Shown: piece by piece, positions 32,204 through 40,572 of the stretch | Numbering within the stretch: the stretch's first letter is position 1 | How the letters are laid out: each line of letters opens with the position of its first letter | Assembly (NCBI GenBank): GCA_002405835.1 | Contig: DHMO01000002.1 | Location: 12,081 to 76,080, forward strand | Direction of reading: 5' to 3' | Length of the DNA: 64,000 nt | Source of the DNA: Lentisphaeria bacterium UBA4640 | Lineage (GTDB): Bacteria > Verrucomicrobiota > Lentisphaeria > Victivallales > UBA1829 | Program-made: the position numbers and the translations under genes | Notes under the pieces: generated by a model | Told to the model about the DNA's origin: nothing | Databases searched by the model: none | The model's input: the letters and a program-made list of their open reading frames with translations, nothing else

Positions 32204-32569
32204 ATGGTCCAAATGCAAACCAATATGGAAGTTGCCGACAACTCCGGAGCGAAACGCGTGACCGTCATTACGGTTCTCGGCCAGAAGCGCCGTTGTGCAA
32301 AGATCGGTGACATTGTGACTGCGGCTGTCAAGGAAGCTATCCCCGGCGGCGCTGTCAAGAAGGGCGACGTCGTCAAGTGCGTCATCGTCAGAACCGCTGC
32401 GAAGATCCGCCGCGAAGACGGCTCCTACCTCAGATTCGACGCCAACGCGGCTGTTGTGATCGACGATCAGAACAACCCGAAGGGCACCCGTATCTTCGGT
32501 CCTGTCGCCCGCGAACTTCGCGAGAAGAACTTTATGAAAATCATTTCGCTTGCTCCGGAGGTGCTCTGA
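32204..32569 (+). CDS. rplN: 50S ribosomal protein L14
   Basis: L14 forms an intersubunit bridge. The 121 residues are close to the bacterial consensus ([57 protein letters not shown]). The stop overlaps the rplX ATG as TGATG. Confidence 0.96.
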   Translation: MVQMQTNMEVADNSGAKRVTVITVLGQKRRCAKIGDIVTAAVKEAIPGGAVKKGDVVKCVIVRTAAKIRREDGSYLRFDANAAVVIDDQNNPKGTRIFGPVARELREKNFMKIISLAPEVL

Positions 32570-32841
32570 TGTTTTCTGAGAAATGCGCGAAATCCTATCA
32601 CGTCAAAAAAGGCGACGTGGTGGAAGTACTGAGCGGCGTGTGGAAAAAAGAGACCGGCAAGATCATCGCCGTCATCAAGAAGACGGACCGTGTCGTTCTT
32701 GAGATCCAGAGCGTCCCCGCTGAAAAACAGGCGGAGCGTCTCGGCAAGAAGACCGTCAAGAAATCCCAGGCGAACCCGAAGGGCGGACTTGTGGACAGAG
32801 CGGTGTCGGTTCATGTTTCTAACGTCAGGAAGAAAGACTGA
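32569..32841 (+). CDS. rplX: 50S ribosomal protein L24
   Basis: L24 starts 50S assembly. The 90-residue protein has a KOW motif near its start ([28 protein letters not shown]) and a C-terminal segment ending [10 protein letters not shown]. The KOW core has VWKKETGK in place of the common GKDKGKEGK, a mild divergence. The ATG at 32569 shares a base with the rplN stop and has GGAGGTG upstream. Confidence 0.9.
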   Translation: MFSEKCAKSYHVKKGDVVEVLSGVWKKETGKIIAVIKKTDRVVLEIQSVPAEKQAERLGKKTVKKSQANPKGGLVDRAVSVHVSNVRKKD

Positions 32842-32861
32842 TTACAGATCGGAGAACAATT

Positions 32862-33398
32862 ATGCCTGACATGAAGAAAAAATACAACGAAGAAGTGGTT
32901 CCGGCTCTCAAGCAGAAGCTCGGCATCACCAATATTATGCAGGTGCCGAAGCTCCAGAAGATCGTTCTGAGCACCGGTATCAGCTCCAAAATGGAAAAAG
33001 ACGCGATGGCTGAGGCCAGAACGCATCTTACCGCTCTTGCCGGACAGGCTCCTGTCACCTGCAAGGCGAAAAAGAACGTTGCCGGATTCAAACTCCGTGT
33101 TGGAATGCCGGTCGGCCTGATGGTCACGCTCCGCGGCAAAAAGATGTACGACTTCCTCGACCGTTTCGTGCATAACGCTCTCCCCCGTGTGAGAGACTTC
33201 CGCGGCGTTCCGAACAAGGGATTTGACGGTGTCGGAAACTACAACCTCGGCGTGCCCGATGTTTCCATCTTCACCGAAATTGACCTCGAAAAGATCAAAT
33301 ATCCCCTCGGACTTAACTTAACAATGGTAACCAGCGCAAAGACCGATGCAGACGCCAAAGAGCTGCTCACTATGCTGGAAATCCCGTTTGCGCGCTGA
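32862..33398 (+). CDS. rplE: 50S ribosomal protein L5
   Basis: L5 binds 5S rRNA and the P-site tRNA. The 178 residues carry standard blocks: VPKLQKIVLSTGI, AGFKLRVGMPVGLMVTLRG, FLDRFVHNALPRVRDFRGV, GNYNLGVPDVSIFTEID. A GGAG site precedes the ATG. Confidence 0.96.
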   Translation: MPDMKKKYNEEVVPALKQKLGITNIMQVPKLQKIVLSTGISSKMEKDAMAEARTHLTALAGQAPVTCKAKKNVAGFKLRVGMPVGLMVTLRGKKMYDFLDRFVHNALPRVRDFRGVPNKGFDGVGNYNLGVPDVSIFTEIDLEKIKYPLGLNLTMVTSAKTDADAKELLTMLEIPFAR

Positions 33399-33411
33399 AG
33401 GAGAATAGAAA

Positions 33412-33597
33412 ATGGCTAAGAAAAGTCTTATTGCCAAGCAGAAACGCGGAAGTAAGTTCGCTGTGCGGAACTACAACCGCTGCCAGGCTTGCGGCAGACC
33501 TCGCGCATACATCCGCAAATTCAAGCTTTGCCGTCTGTGCTTCCGCGAACTGGCCCTCACCGGTCAGATCCCGGGCATCGTCAAGGCAAGCTGGTGA
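33412..33597 (+). CDS. rpsN: 30S ribosomal protein S14, zinc-binding type
   Basis: The short 61-residue form has two Cys pairs (CQACGRPR and CRLCFREL) that bind zinc. This form is also called rpsZ. The C-terminus [11 protein letters not shown] is standard. The ATG at 33412 has AAGGAG upstream. Confidence 0.95.
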   Translation: MAKKSLIAKQKRGSKFAVRNYNRCQACGRPRAYIRKFKLCRLCFRELALTGQIPGIVKASW

Positions 33598-33616
33598 TGA
33601 AAGGTGGGCTTAGAAA

Positions 33617-34009
33617 ATGAGTATGCAGGATCCCATATCTGATATGCTGACACGTCTGCGCAACGCAGGAATGTCTTCCCAGAAGGAAGTCGTCATGCCC
33701 GCATCCAAGATGAAAGCCGCGATCGCCAAGGTCCTCCTTGACGAAGGCTACATCGCCGGATTCCACGTCGATGGCGACGTCAAGAAAACCTTGACAATCG
33801 AACTCAAATATTACATGCGTCGTCCGGTTATCGAAGGCTTGGAAAGAGTAAGCAAGCCCTCCTGCCGTCTCTATTGCGGCAGCAAGGAGATTCCGCGCGT
33901 CAAGGACGGACTGGGCATTGCGATCCTTTCCTCCCCGAAGGGCGTCCTCAGCGGCAAAGATGCACAGAAACAGAATGTCGGCGGAGAAGTTCTCTGCTAC
34001 GTCTGGTGA
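33617..34009 (+). CDS. rpsH: 30S ribosomal protein S8
   Basis: S8 binds the central 16S rRNA domain and in many bacteria regulates its own operon. The 130 residues include DPISDMLTRLRNAG, KGVLSGKDAQKQNVGGEVLCYVW and RVKDGLGIAILSSP. Confidence 0.95.
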   Translation: MSMQDPISDMLTRLRNAGMSSQKEVVMPASKMKAAIAKVLLDEGYIAGFHVDGDVKKTLTIELKYYMRRPVIEGLERVSKPSCRLYCGSKEIPRVKDGLGIAILSSPKGVLSGKDAQKQNVGGEVLCYVW

Positions 34010-34027
34010 TGAAACGAGGTATTGAAG

Positions 34028-34558
34028 ATGTCTAGAATCGGAAATAAACCGGTTGAATTCACTCCGGATGTGAAAATCGCTGTCGTCGACGGTGTCGTCA
34101 ATGTCGAGGGCAAGCTCGGCAAGCTCTCCTTCGCGATTCCCCAGGATATCGCGGTGGAAGTTGAAGAGAAACTTGTCCATGTGAAGTGCCTCAAGGAGAG
34201 CGCCAACGCCCTCCATGGTCTCACCAGAAGCCTCATTCACAACATGGTTGTCGGCGTTTCCAAAGGTTACAGCAAGGAACTCCAGATCGTCGGCGTCGGT
34301 TACAAAGCCGCGCTCGCCGGAAACAAGCTGACCCTCAACCTCGGTTACTCCCACGCGATCGAGTACATCGTTCCGGAAGGCGTCAAGCTGACCGTGACCG
34401 ACGGTGTCAAGATCGTTGTTGCAGGACCTGACAAGCAGCTCGTCGGCGAAGTCGCCGCACGCATCAGACGTTACAAGAAGCCGGAACCCTACAAGGGCAA
34501 AGGCGTCCGTTACTCTGACGAGCATGTTGTGATCAAGCCCGGTAAGACCAACGCGTAA
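34028..34558 (+). CDS. rplF: 50S ribosomal protein L6
   Basis: L6 lies at the base of the stalk. The 176-residue protein starts MSRIGNKPVEF and ends with PEPYKGKGVRYSDEHVVIKPGKTNA, with two L6 domains. I chose the ATG at 34028; a TTG two codons upstream is less likely. GAGGTATTGAAG precedes it. Confidence 0.95.
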   Translation: MSRIGNKPVEFTPDVKIAVVDGVVNVEGKLGKLSFAIPQDIAVEVEEKLVHVKCLKESANALHGLTRSLIHNMVVGVSKGYSKELQIVGVGYKAALAGNKLTLNLGYSHAIEYIVPEGVKLTVTDGVKIVVAGPDKQLVGEVAARIRRYKKPEPYKGKGVRYSDEHVVIKPGKTNA

Positions 34559-34577
34559 TTGAAAGGGTTTGGATCGA

Positions 34578-34934
34578 ATGAAAACAGCAAAAGAAAAAAG
34601 AATCAAACGTCACATCCGCGTTCGCGGTAAAGTCTCCGGCACCGCCGCAAGACCCCGTCTCTGCGTCAGCATGACGGCGAACAATATGTACGTTCAGTTT
34701 ATCGATGACGAAGCGGGCAAGACTCTTGCTTCCGCTTCCACGCTCGGTGCGGACTTCAAGGCTCTCAATCTGAAGCGCAACGTTGAAGCCGCCGCGGCTC
34801 TCGGCAAGCTCGCCGGTGAAAAAGCCGTCGCAGCAGGCATCAGCGCAGTGGTTTTCGATAGAAGCGGTCACAAATATCACGGCAAAGTCAAAGCGCTGGC
34901 GGATGCCGCCCGCGAAGCCGGATTAAAGTTCTAA
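34578..34934 (+). CDS. rplR: 50S ribosomal protein L18
   Basis: L18 binds 5S rRNA with L5. The 118 residues include [43 protein letters not shown] and [27 protein letters not shown]. The ATG at 34578 has AAAGGG upstream. The TAA overlaps an ATG at 34934. Confidence 0.95.
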   Translation: MKTAKEKRIKRHIRVRGKVSGTAARPRLCVSMTANNMYVQFIDDEAGKTLASASTLGADFKALNLKRNVEAAAALGKLAGEKAVAAGISAVVFDRSGHKYHGKVKALADAAREAGLKF

Positions 34935-34945
34935 TGGAGTTGAAC

Positions 34946-35500
34946 ATGACAATCGAAAAACAGAATATCGAACAGGAAGCCAATGTCGAGGAAATCGACC
35001 TCTCTTCCGTTCAGCCGGCAGCCGCTCCCGCCGGCGAGATGGAAGAGCTCGTCCTCAGCATCAACCGCTGCTCCAAGGTTGTGAAAGGCGGCCGCAACTT
35101 CTCCTTCGGCGCTCTCGTCGTCGTCGGTGACAGAAACGGCAAAGTCGGCTACGGCTACGGCAAAGCCAACGAAGTTTCCGATGCGATCCGCAAGGCGCAG
35201 GAAGCTGCCAAGAAGCACCTCGTGACCATCCCGCGTTTCGGAACCACCATTCCGCACTCGGTCCTCGTCAAATACAGCGGCTCCAAGATCCTGCTCCGCC
35301 CCGCTTCCGCCGGTACCGGTATCATCGCCGGCGGCGCCATGCGCGCGGTCCTCGATCTCGCGGGTATCGTTGACGTTCTCGGTAAATCCCTCGGCTCCGG
35401 CAACCCCGCAAACGTCGTCAAGGCGACCTTCAAGGCCATCGAACAGATGCGCTCCAAACAGGACGTCCTGCTCAAACGCGGCATTGCCAAAGCTGAATAA
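34946..35500 (+). CDS. rpsE: 30S ribosomal protein S5
   Basis: S5 acts in decoding fidelity. The 184-residue protein has a Glu-rich N-terminal extension of about 30 residues ([16 protein letters not shown]), then the dsRNA-binding part ([33 protein letters not shown]) and the S5 fold ([19 protein letters not shown]). TGGAG six bases before the ATG at 34946 favours it over the ATG at 34934. Confidence 0.94.
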   Translation: MTIEKQNIEQEANVEEIDLSSVQPAAAPAGEMEELVLSINRCSKVVKGGRNFSFGALVVVGDRNGKVGYGYGKANEVSDAIRKAQEAAKKHLVTIPRFGTTIPHSVLVKYSGSKILLRPASAGTGIIAGGAMRAVLDLAGIVDVLGKSLGSGNPANVVKATFKAIEQMRSKQDVLLKRGIAKAE

Positions 35501-35514
35501 GAAGGAGTGTTGAC

Positions 35515-35958
35515 ATGAAATTGCACGAACTTACTCCGACCCCCGGTTCCAAAAAGCGCCGGCAGAGAGTCGGCAGAGGCGACGGTTCCAACTGGGGCGG
35601 AACCGCCGGACGCGGTCACAAGGGACAGAAGTCCCGTACCGGCGCCGCCATCCGCCACCACTTTGAAGGCGGTCAGACCCCGACCTTCCGCAGAATCCCG
35701 AAACGCGGCTTCAACAGCGGCATCAAGGAAGTCTGCGAGGTCGTCAACGTCGCGACCCTCCAGGAGCTCTTCGAGGCCGGCGCGGTCGTTGATGAAAACG
35801 CCCTCCGCATGGCGGGTATCGTCGGCAAGGCCGATGCTCCCCTGAAGATCCTCGGAAACGGCGAGATCTCCAAGGCGCTCACCGTCAAGGCAAACAAGTT
35901 CTCCGCATCCGCCAAAGCGAAAATCGAGGCGGCAGGCGGAACCTGTGAAGTCATCTGA
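35515..35958 (+). CDS. rplO: 50S ribosomal protein L15
   Basis: L15 is a late-assembly 50S protein. The 147 residues include KKRRQRVGRGDGSNWGGTAGRGHKGQKSR and GGQTPTFRRIPKRGF. It follows rpsE by 14 bases; rpmD (L30), which usually lies here, is missing. Confidence 0.95.
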   Translation: MKLHELTPTPGSKKRRQRVGRGDGSNWGGTAGRGHKGQKSRTGAAIRHHFEGGQTPTFRRIPKRGFNSGIKEVCEVVNVATLQELFEAGAVVDENALRMAGIVGKADAPLKILGNGEISKALTVKANKFSASAKAKIEAAGGTCEVI

Positions 35959-36027
35959 GCTCCGCTCGGATAACTTTTCCCGCTTCGTTCTTATTCACGA
36001 GGCAATCCGGTTTCCCGGAATCAGCGT

Positions 36028-36052
36028 CCGGTTCTCCCCCGCGGAGAACCGG
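36028..36052 (+). promoter_or_regulatory. Perfect 10-base-pair hairpin in the rplO-secY gap
   Basis: CCGGTTCTCC (36028-36037) pairs with GGAGAACCGG (36043-36052) over a 5-base loop. The gap of 140 bases is the longest in this operon and the stem has no T run, so an RNA-level control site or RNase site is more likely than a terminator. Confidence 0.45.
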
Positions 36053-36098
36053 CGCAGTTCAAGAACCGGTTTGACCGTTTTAAAAGGGGACAGCTAAG

Positions 36099-37469
36099 AT
36101 GCTTTCCGCGTTCTTAAACGCTTTCAAAATCAAAGAGCTGAGAAACAAGATTTTGTTCACAGCCGGCGTGATTGTGCTCTGCCGTATCGCGGCAAACATT
36201 CCGTGCCCGGGTGTCGATACGAAAAATCTGAAAACATACTTTGACAGCTTCGGTGCGGATTCCGCCGCCGGGCAGTTCATGGGTATGTTCGATCTTTTCA
36301 GCGGCGGCGCTTTGCAGCAGTTCGCAATCGGAGCGCTCGGTATCATGCCGTACATCTCCGCATCCATCATCATGCAGCTGCTCGTGCCGGTCGTTCCGTC
36401 TCTTGAAAAGCTTTCCCGTGAAGGGGAAGTCGGGCGGGGAAGAATTAATCAGTATACGCGTTATCTGACCATTTTGATCTGTATCGTTCAGGGTGCAATG
36501 GCGGCTGTCGCCATGACCACTCCGAGCAACCTCGGTCTGCCCGCTCCTGATCCGGCGTTCCCGCTGGTGACGAATCCGGGCTTCGGTTTCATCGCCATGT
36601 CCGTCTGCATCCTCACCGCCGGAACCATGATTCTCGTCTGGCTCGGCGAACGCATCACCGAACACGGCATCGGTAACGGTGTTTCCATCATCATCACCAT
36701 CAACATCATTGAGCGCCTTCCGCAGGCTCTCGCCGGACTGTATGAAATGATGATCAGCGGAGCCACTGCCGGAGGCGGACGTTTCCGTCCCGTGCATCTC
36801 CTGATCCTCCTCATGCTCTTTGCGGTCGTCACGGCTCTTACCGTGATCCTCACGCAGGGACAGAGACGCATTCCGATTCAGATGGCGAAGAAGATCATCG
36901 GAAGCAAAATGACCGGCGGAAGCACATACATTCCGCTGAAAGTGAACTTCTCCGGCGTTATGCCGATCATTTTCGCCGGCGCGATCCTGATTTTCCCGGG
37001 CGTCCTGCTCCGGGCAATTCCGGTTCAGTCGATACAGAGAATGTCCGCATACTTTAATCATGACACCTACACATACATGGTATGTTATGGAATCCTGATT
37101 CTGCTGTTCTCCTATTTCTGGGTTGCCAATATGTTCAACCCGATTCAGGTGGCGGACAATCTGAAGAAGGAAGGCGCCTACATCCCGGGCATCCGCCCCG
37201 GAAAGCCGACTTCCGACTTCCTGGACTATTCCATGACACGCATCACCTTCGCCGGCGCCCTGTTCCTGCTCGGCCTTGCGATCCTCCCGATGCTGCTCTA
37301 CAAATGGTTCCGCATTCCGTACAACGTCGCGTCCTTCTTCGGCGGCACAAGCCTGCTGATTATCGTCGGCGTGACGATCGACACCTTGAGTCAGATGGAG
37401 TCGCACCTCGTAATGAAAAATTACGATGGATTCCTCAAGCGCGGAAGGCTCAGAAGCCGCAAAGGCTGA
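36099..37469 (+). CDS. secY: Preprotein translocase subunit SecY
   Basis: SecY forms the protein-conducting channel of the inner membrane. The 456 residues include about ten transmembrane helices, the signature IPCPGVDTKNL, GALGIMPYISASIIMQLL, EHGIGNGVSIIITINI in helix 5, TQGQRRIPIQMAKK in the cytoplasmic loop, and GIRPGKPTSDFLDYSMTRITFAGALFL. AAAAGGGG precedes the ATG. It is the last gene of the block; adk, infA, rpmJ and rpsM do not follow. Confidence 0.97.
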   Translation: MLSAFLNAFKIKELRNKILFTAGVIVLCRIAANIPCPGVDTKNLKTYFDSFGADSAAGQFMGMFDLFSGGALQQFAIGALGIMPYISASIIMQLLVPVVPSLEKLSREGEVGRGRINQYTRYLTILICIVQGAMAAVAMTTPSNLGLPAPDPAFPLVTNPGFGFIAMSVCILTAGTMILVWLGERITEHGIGNGVSIIITINIIERLPQALAGLYEMMISGATAGGGRFRPVHLLILLMLFAVVTALTVILTQGQRRIPIQMAKKIIGSKMTGGSTYIPLKVNFSGVMPIIFAGAILIFPGVLLRAIPVQSIQRMSAYFNHDTYTYMVCYGILILLFSYFWVANMFNPIQVADNLKKEGAYIPGIRPGKPTSDFLDYSMTRITFAGALFLLGLAILPMLLYKWFRIPYNVASFFGGTSLLIIVGVTIDTLSQMESHLVMKNYDGFLKRGRLRSRKG

Positions 37470-37488
37470 TTAAACATTCCGCAGAAAG

Positions 37489-37514
37489 GCCGCTCGCAAG
37501 AGCGGCTTTTTTTT
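37489..37514 (+). terminator. Rho-independent terminator after secY
   Basis: GCCGCTC (37489-37495), GCAA loop, GAGCGGC (37500-37506), then eight T bases. Confidence 0.92.
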
Positions 37515-37534
37515 GGTCTGTTTCCGGATATCCG

Positions 37535-38521
37535 TCATGACGGCTGGATTTGCCGCGGAGCGGCACAGCTTTTGCGACGGATGAGTATGGAGGAAACCAG
37601 CGCATCGGGCGGAGTTGTGTGCTTTTCAACCATAGTCGTGAGCATATCCAGAGCACTCCGGGCGAGGCCGGCAAAGTTGACGGCAAGCGCGGTCCGCGGC
37701 GGATCAAGATACGCAGATACTCCGTCAAATTCCCAGTCAATGACGGATACATCATCCGGAACAGAAATGCGGAGCGCATGCAGTGCGGCGTTAAGCAGCA
37801 GTGTGTGCTGGGAATTTACACAGATGAACGCAGTGCATCCGTCATTGACGGCATTTTTGACGGCGCTGAGCATGGCATCGGGAGAGTTTTTATCGGGGAA
37901 AATGCCTTGACTTTCCGGGTTTTCAACGCCATATCCCCGCATAAGCTCAAGGAAACTTTGCCAGCGGTGCGTGTATTTCCGCTCCTCCGCGGTACGTCCT
38001 TCCAAAGAGAGAAAACGGATATCACGGTGTCCGAGTTTCCAGAGGTGGTGAATTGCAAGGCGCAGGGATGCCGTGCTGTCGGTGTTGCAGGAACAGATGT
38101 TGTGCAGGTGGTCGGAACGCCCGTTGATCCAGACGATGGGAAGCGGATAATATTGGATCAGCGTCTGCGGCTCCGGGTTGGAAAGAATGAGGAGTCCGCG
38201 GATCGGGCGCGGTTCATTTTCCATATCGAATTTTTTCCAGATCGCTTCCAGGTGAAGCCCGCGTTTTTCGATTTCCTGAAAGAGTGCGGCGAAGAGCTCT
38301 GCGTAGTAGCCGTTTGCATTGCGGGCGTGGAAGCCGAGCAGGACGCCGATGCTCCATCTCCCTGAAGCGGGGCGCATGTCATAACCGAGTTCCCGTGCTG
38401 CGGCGAGCACCTTGCACCGCGTGTCATGTCCAATTCTTGCATCTGAATTCATTACACGCGAAACTGTTGATTGCGACACTCCCGCCGCCTTTGCCACATC
38501 GCGTCCGTTGACCTGTTTCAT
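37535..38521 (-). CDS. LacI-family transcriptional regulator
   Basis: The 328-residue protein has a typical LacI helix-turn-helix (residues 4-55; GRDVAKAAGVSQSTVSRVMNSDARIGHDTRCKVLAAARELGYDMRP). The effector domain (WSIGVLLGFHARNANGYY; AIHHLWKLGHRDIRFLSLEGRTAEE) belongs to the periplasmic-binding-like fold. AAAGGAG lies before the ATG. It is divergent from a broken GH113-like gene and a GH5-like gene, which may be its targets. Confidence 0.9.
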   Translation of the reverse strand: MKQVNGRDVAKAAGVSQSTVSRVMNSDARIGHDTRCKVLAAARELGYDMRPASGRWSIGVLLGFHARNANGYYAELFAALFQEIEKRGLHLEAIWKKFDMENEPRPIRGLLILSNPEPQTLIQYYPLPIVWINGRSDHLHNICSCNTDSTASLRLAIHHLWKLGHRDIRFLSLEGRTAEERKYTHRWQSFLELMRGYGVENPESQGIFPDKNSPDAMLSAVKNAVNDGCTAFICVNSQHTLLLNAALHALRISVPDDVSVIDWEFDGVSAYLDPPRTALAVNFAGLARSALDMLTTMVEKHTTPPDALVSSILIRRKSCAAPRQIQPS

Positions 38522-38542
38522 TTTTTATTTCTCCTTTCCGGA

Positions 38543-38570
38543 ACTATACTCCCTTAAATCTTTTTTTCAA
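38543..38570 (-). promoter_or_regulatory. Promoter for the LacI-family regulator
   Basis: On the minus strand TTGAAA (38570-38565), 16 bases, TATAGT (38548-38543). A 10-base palindrome CATAATTATG (38593-38602) lies just upstream and may be a regulatory site. Confidence 0.55.
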
Positions 38571-38625
38571 GAAATATTTGCATATTCTGATTCATAATTA
38601 TGCATGAAAAACGGCTGTTGCGGTA

Positions 38626-38653
38626 TTGTTTTTTTGAGGTTTTCGATTATAAT
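38626..38653 (+). promoter_or_regulatory. Promoter in front of the broken GH113-like gene
   Basis: TTGTTT (38626-38631), 16 bases, TATAAT (38648-38653), followed by a perfect AAGGAGG ribosome binding site at 38666. Expression signals are intact although the gene is not. Confidence 0.55.
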
Positions 38654-38676
38654 AAATGGAGAGACAAGGAGGCTTT

Positions 38677-39122
38677 ATGGGTTCTGAATTGATTAATACG
38701 CAGGATTATGCAAACCTGCTGAAGGACACCCTGCATTGGAAAACGGCGGAGAAACCATTGAAGAGATGGCGGAATATCTTGCGGGAGATGTCCGCAACTG
38801 CCGCGAGTTTGCGGAAGTTTACGGCGGGAATTTCTATTTCGGCGAGTGCGGCTGCTGTGCAACGGAAACGGCGTCAATGCGTCCGTACTTCTGGAACAAC
38901 GGCAGAAAGTACGACGGCGAAGAACAGGCGAAGTACCTGGCGGCAGTGATCCGCGCGTTCTCGGCGGAGCCGTGGTGGGGCGGGCTGCTCTGGTGGAAGT
39001 GGGACGAGTAGAATTACCGTCCGCAGTTCCACGACGATCCCGCCGGCGACAAGGGATTCACGATTGACGGGAAGCCCGCCGCGCAGGTGATGAAGCGCTG
39101 GTGCGAAGGGGGGAGAAAATGA
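38677..39122 (+). pseudogene. Broken GH113-like glycoside hydrolase gene
   Basis: The start is intact: AAGGAGG and an ATG at 38677 open about 20 codons (MGSELINTQDYANLLKDTLHW). The middle of the TIM barrel is missing and the frame changes. The frame from 38736 then reads FYFGECGCCATETASMRPYFWNNG and PWWGGLLWWKWDE, the C-terminal part of GH113-like mannanase-type enzymes. A TAG at 39009-39011 replaces the usual Gln after WDE. The same frame then continues with NYRPQFHDDPAGDKGFTIDGKPA to the true stop at 39120. Deletion, frameshift and nonsense together indicate a dead gene. Confidence 0.82.
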
Positions 39123-39250
39123 GATTGTTGTCATGCTCAATGCTTTTACTCTCCATCTTTTTGGTGACAGGGGAGGCTCCATCGGATGACTGTTCTTTTG
39201 CGGAAAGCCACAGGAGCCCATATAAAATTCAAAAACAAAGAAAGACAGCT

Positions 39251-40570
39251 ATGAAAAAGTTTATTGACGTCAGCCCAGTTGATTCGCGGTATTTTGCGGA
39301 TGCAGAAGGGAAAACGTATCTCCCGATCGGGTGCAACCTCAGCTTCTTCCGCGGCTCGGAGGACGTGCCGGAAGAGACAGTGCTGGAAACTTACCGAGCC
39401 TGGATGACAAATTTTGCGCAGAACGGCGGAAACTTTATCCGCATCTGGCTTGGCGTTCCCTTCTTCAATGTCATGCCGGAACGGGTCGGTGAATACGATG
39501 AGCATGCAGTTTCGCATATCCGGTATATTGTCGGTTTAGCGGAAAAACTCGGACTGCGCATTAAATTCACTCTCGAACACTTCCGTTCCATCCGCAAACA
39601 GAACGAGGCTGAATCGTTCCCCGGAGTTGTCCGGTTCAACAATCCGGTTTATATCGGGATGGCATCGGACATGCATGAGTACATGAATTCGCCGGAGTGC
39701 CGGAAAGCGTATCTGGACAAGGCGCGTTTTCTCGCAAAATGCGGATTCGGTGATTCGCCCGCTGTGATTGCGTGGGAGCTTTGGAATGAAATCAATGCAG
39801 CTGCTCCTCTTGAGGATTATGCGCCGTGGAGCGATTATATGATAGCGGAGCTCAAACAAATTTTCCCGAAACAGATGATCGTTCAGAATCTCGGCAGTTT
39901 TTCCGGACGTGACAGCTACCGGAATTACGACCAGCTCGCAACCGTGAAGGACAACGCCTGGATGCAGGTTCACCGTTACTTCGATCCCGGAGCAGAACTC
40001 GACGTCTGCCGCGGTCCGATGGACATCCTCTGTGCGGATGCTGTCCGGGAGCTGCTCGACCGTTCGCCCGCGCGTCCCGCGATTCTTGCCGAGTGCGGAG
40101 CAGTGGAGAAGAACCATTCGCGTTATTCCGATCAGTATGCAGACGACCGGGAAGGGCTGCTTTTGCACGACATGATTTTTGCCGCTTTCTTTGCCGGGTC
40201 CGCCGGATGCGGGCAGCCGTGGCACTGGGACCACATCTATATTGCCGGACACAATCTCTGGTATCACTTCAAGCGTTTCGCAAAGGCTGTGGAGGGGCTG
40301 GACCCTGCGGCGGAACATTTCCGCCCGTTCCGTACAGAGTCGCACCGCATGCGGATTTACGGCTTGCGCGGAACGGAAACGGTTCTGCTTTGGCTCCGCA
40401 CGAAAGACGGCGGCACGGCTGAGAACGAATGTTTCCGGTTCGGCGAGCGCGGCACGGCGGAAATCTATTTTCCGCTGGAGGACCGCCGGGAGACGTTGAA
40501 GGTGGAAGACAATGGGTGGTGTAATCTGCCCGCCGTCAAACGCTCCGCGGTGATCCGGTTCGTGAGATAA
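39251..40570 (+). CDS. GH5-like glycoside hydrolase (cellulase/mannanase superfamily)
   Basis: The 439-residue TIM-barrel protein has FADAEGKTYLPIGCNLSFF near its start, NFIRIWLG, the acid/base region VIAWELWNEINA (Glu180) and a probable nucleophile in PAILAECGAVE (Glu281), so the active site looks complete. A small C-terminal beta domain follows. I start at the ATG at 39251, where family similarity begins. A longer frame from an ATG at 39119 would add a hydrophobic signal-like stretch, but its codons (TTA, TCA, AGA, AGG) are unlike the rest, and a promoter-like TTGCGG-N17-TATAAA lies inside it. Without that extension the enzyme is cytoplasmic. The gene converges on manC with two bases between. 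Confidence 0.8.
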   Translation: MKKFIDVSPVDSRYFADAEGKTYLPIGCNLSFFRGSEDVPEETVLETYRAWMTNFAQNGGNFIRIWLGVPFFNVMPERVGEYDEHAVSHIRYIVGLAEKLGLRIKFTLEHFRSIRKQNEAESFPGVVRFNNPVYIGMASDMHEYMNSPECRKAYLDKARFLAKCGFGDSPAVIAWELWNEINAAAPLEDYAPWSDYMIAELKQIFPKQMIVQNLGSFSGRDSYRNYDQLATVKDNAWMQVHRYFDPGAELDVCRGPMDILCADAVRELLDRSPARPAILAECGAVEKNHSRYSDQYADDREGLLLHDMIFAAFFAGSAGCGQPWHWDHIYIAGHNLWYHFKRFAKAVEGLDPAAEHFRPFRTESHRMRIYGLRGTETVLLWLRTKDGGTAENECFRFGERGTAEIYFPLEDRRETLKVEDNGWCNLPAVKRSAVIRFVR

Positions 40571-40572
40571 CG

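Noticed and set aside
36114..37406. A 430-codon minus-strand frame opposite secY
   Set aside because: Shadow of secY; His/Asp/Gln-rich composition with no motif.
38677..39122. Stop-codon recoding (TAG read as an amino acid) in the GH113-like gene, or TGA in rtcB
   Set aside because: Both genes also carry frameshifts and deletions, and intact genes nearby use TAG and TGA as stops, so decay is the simpler reading.
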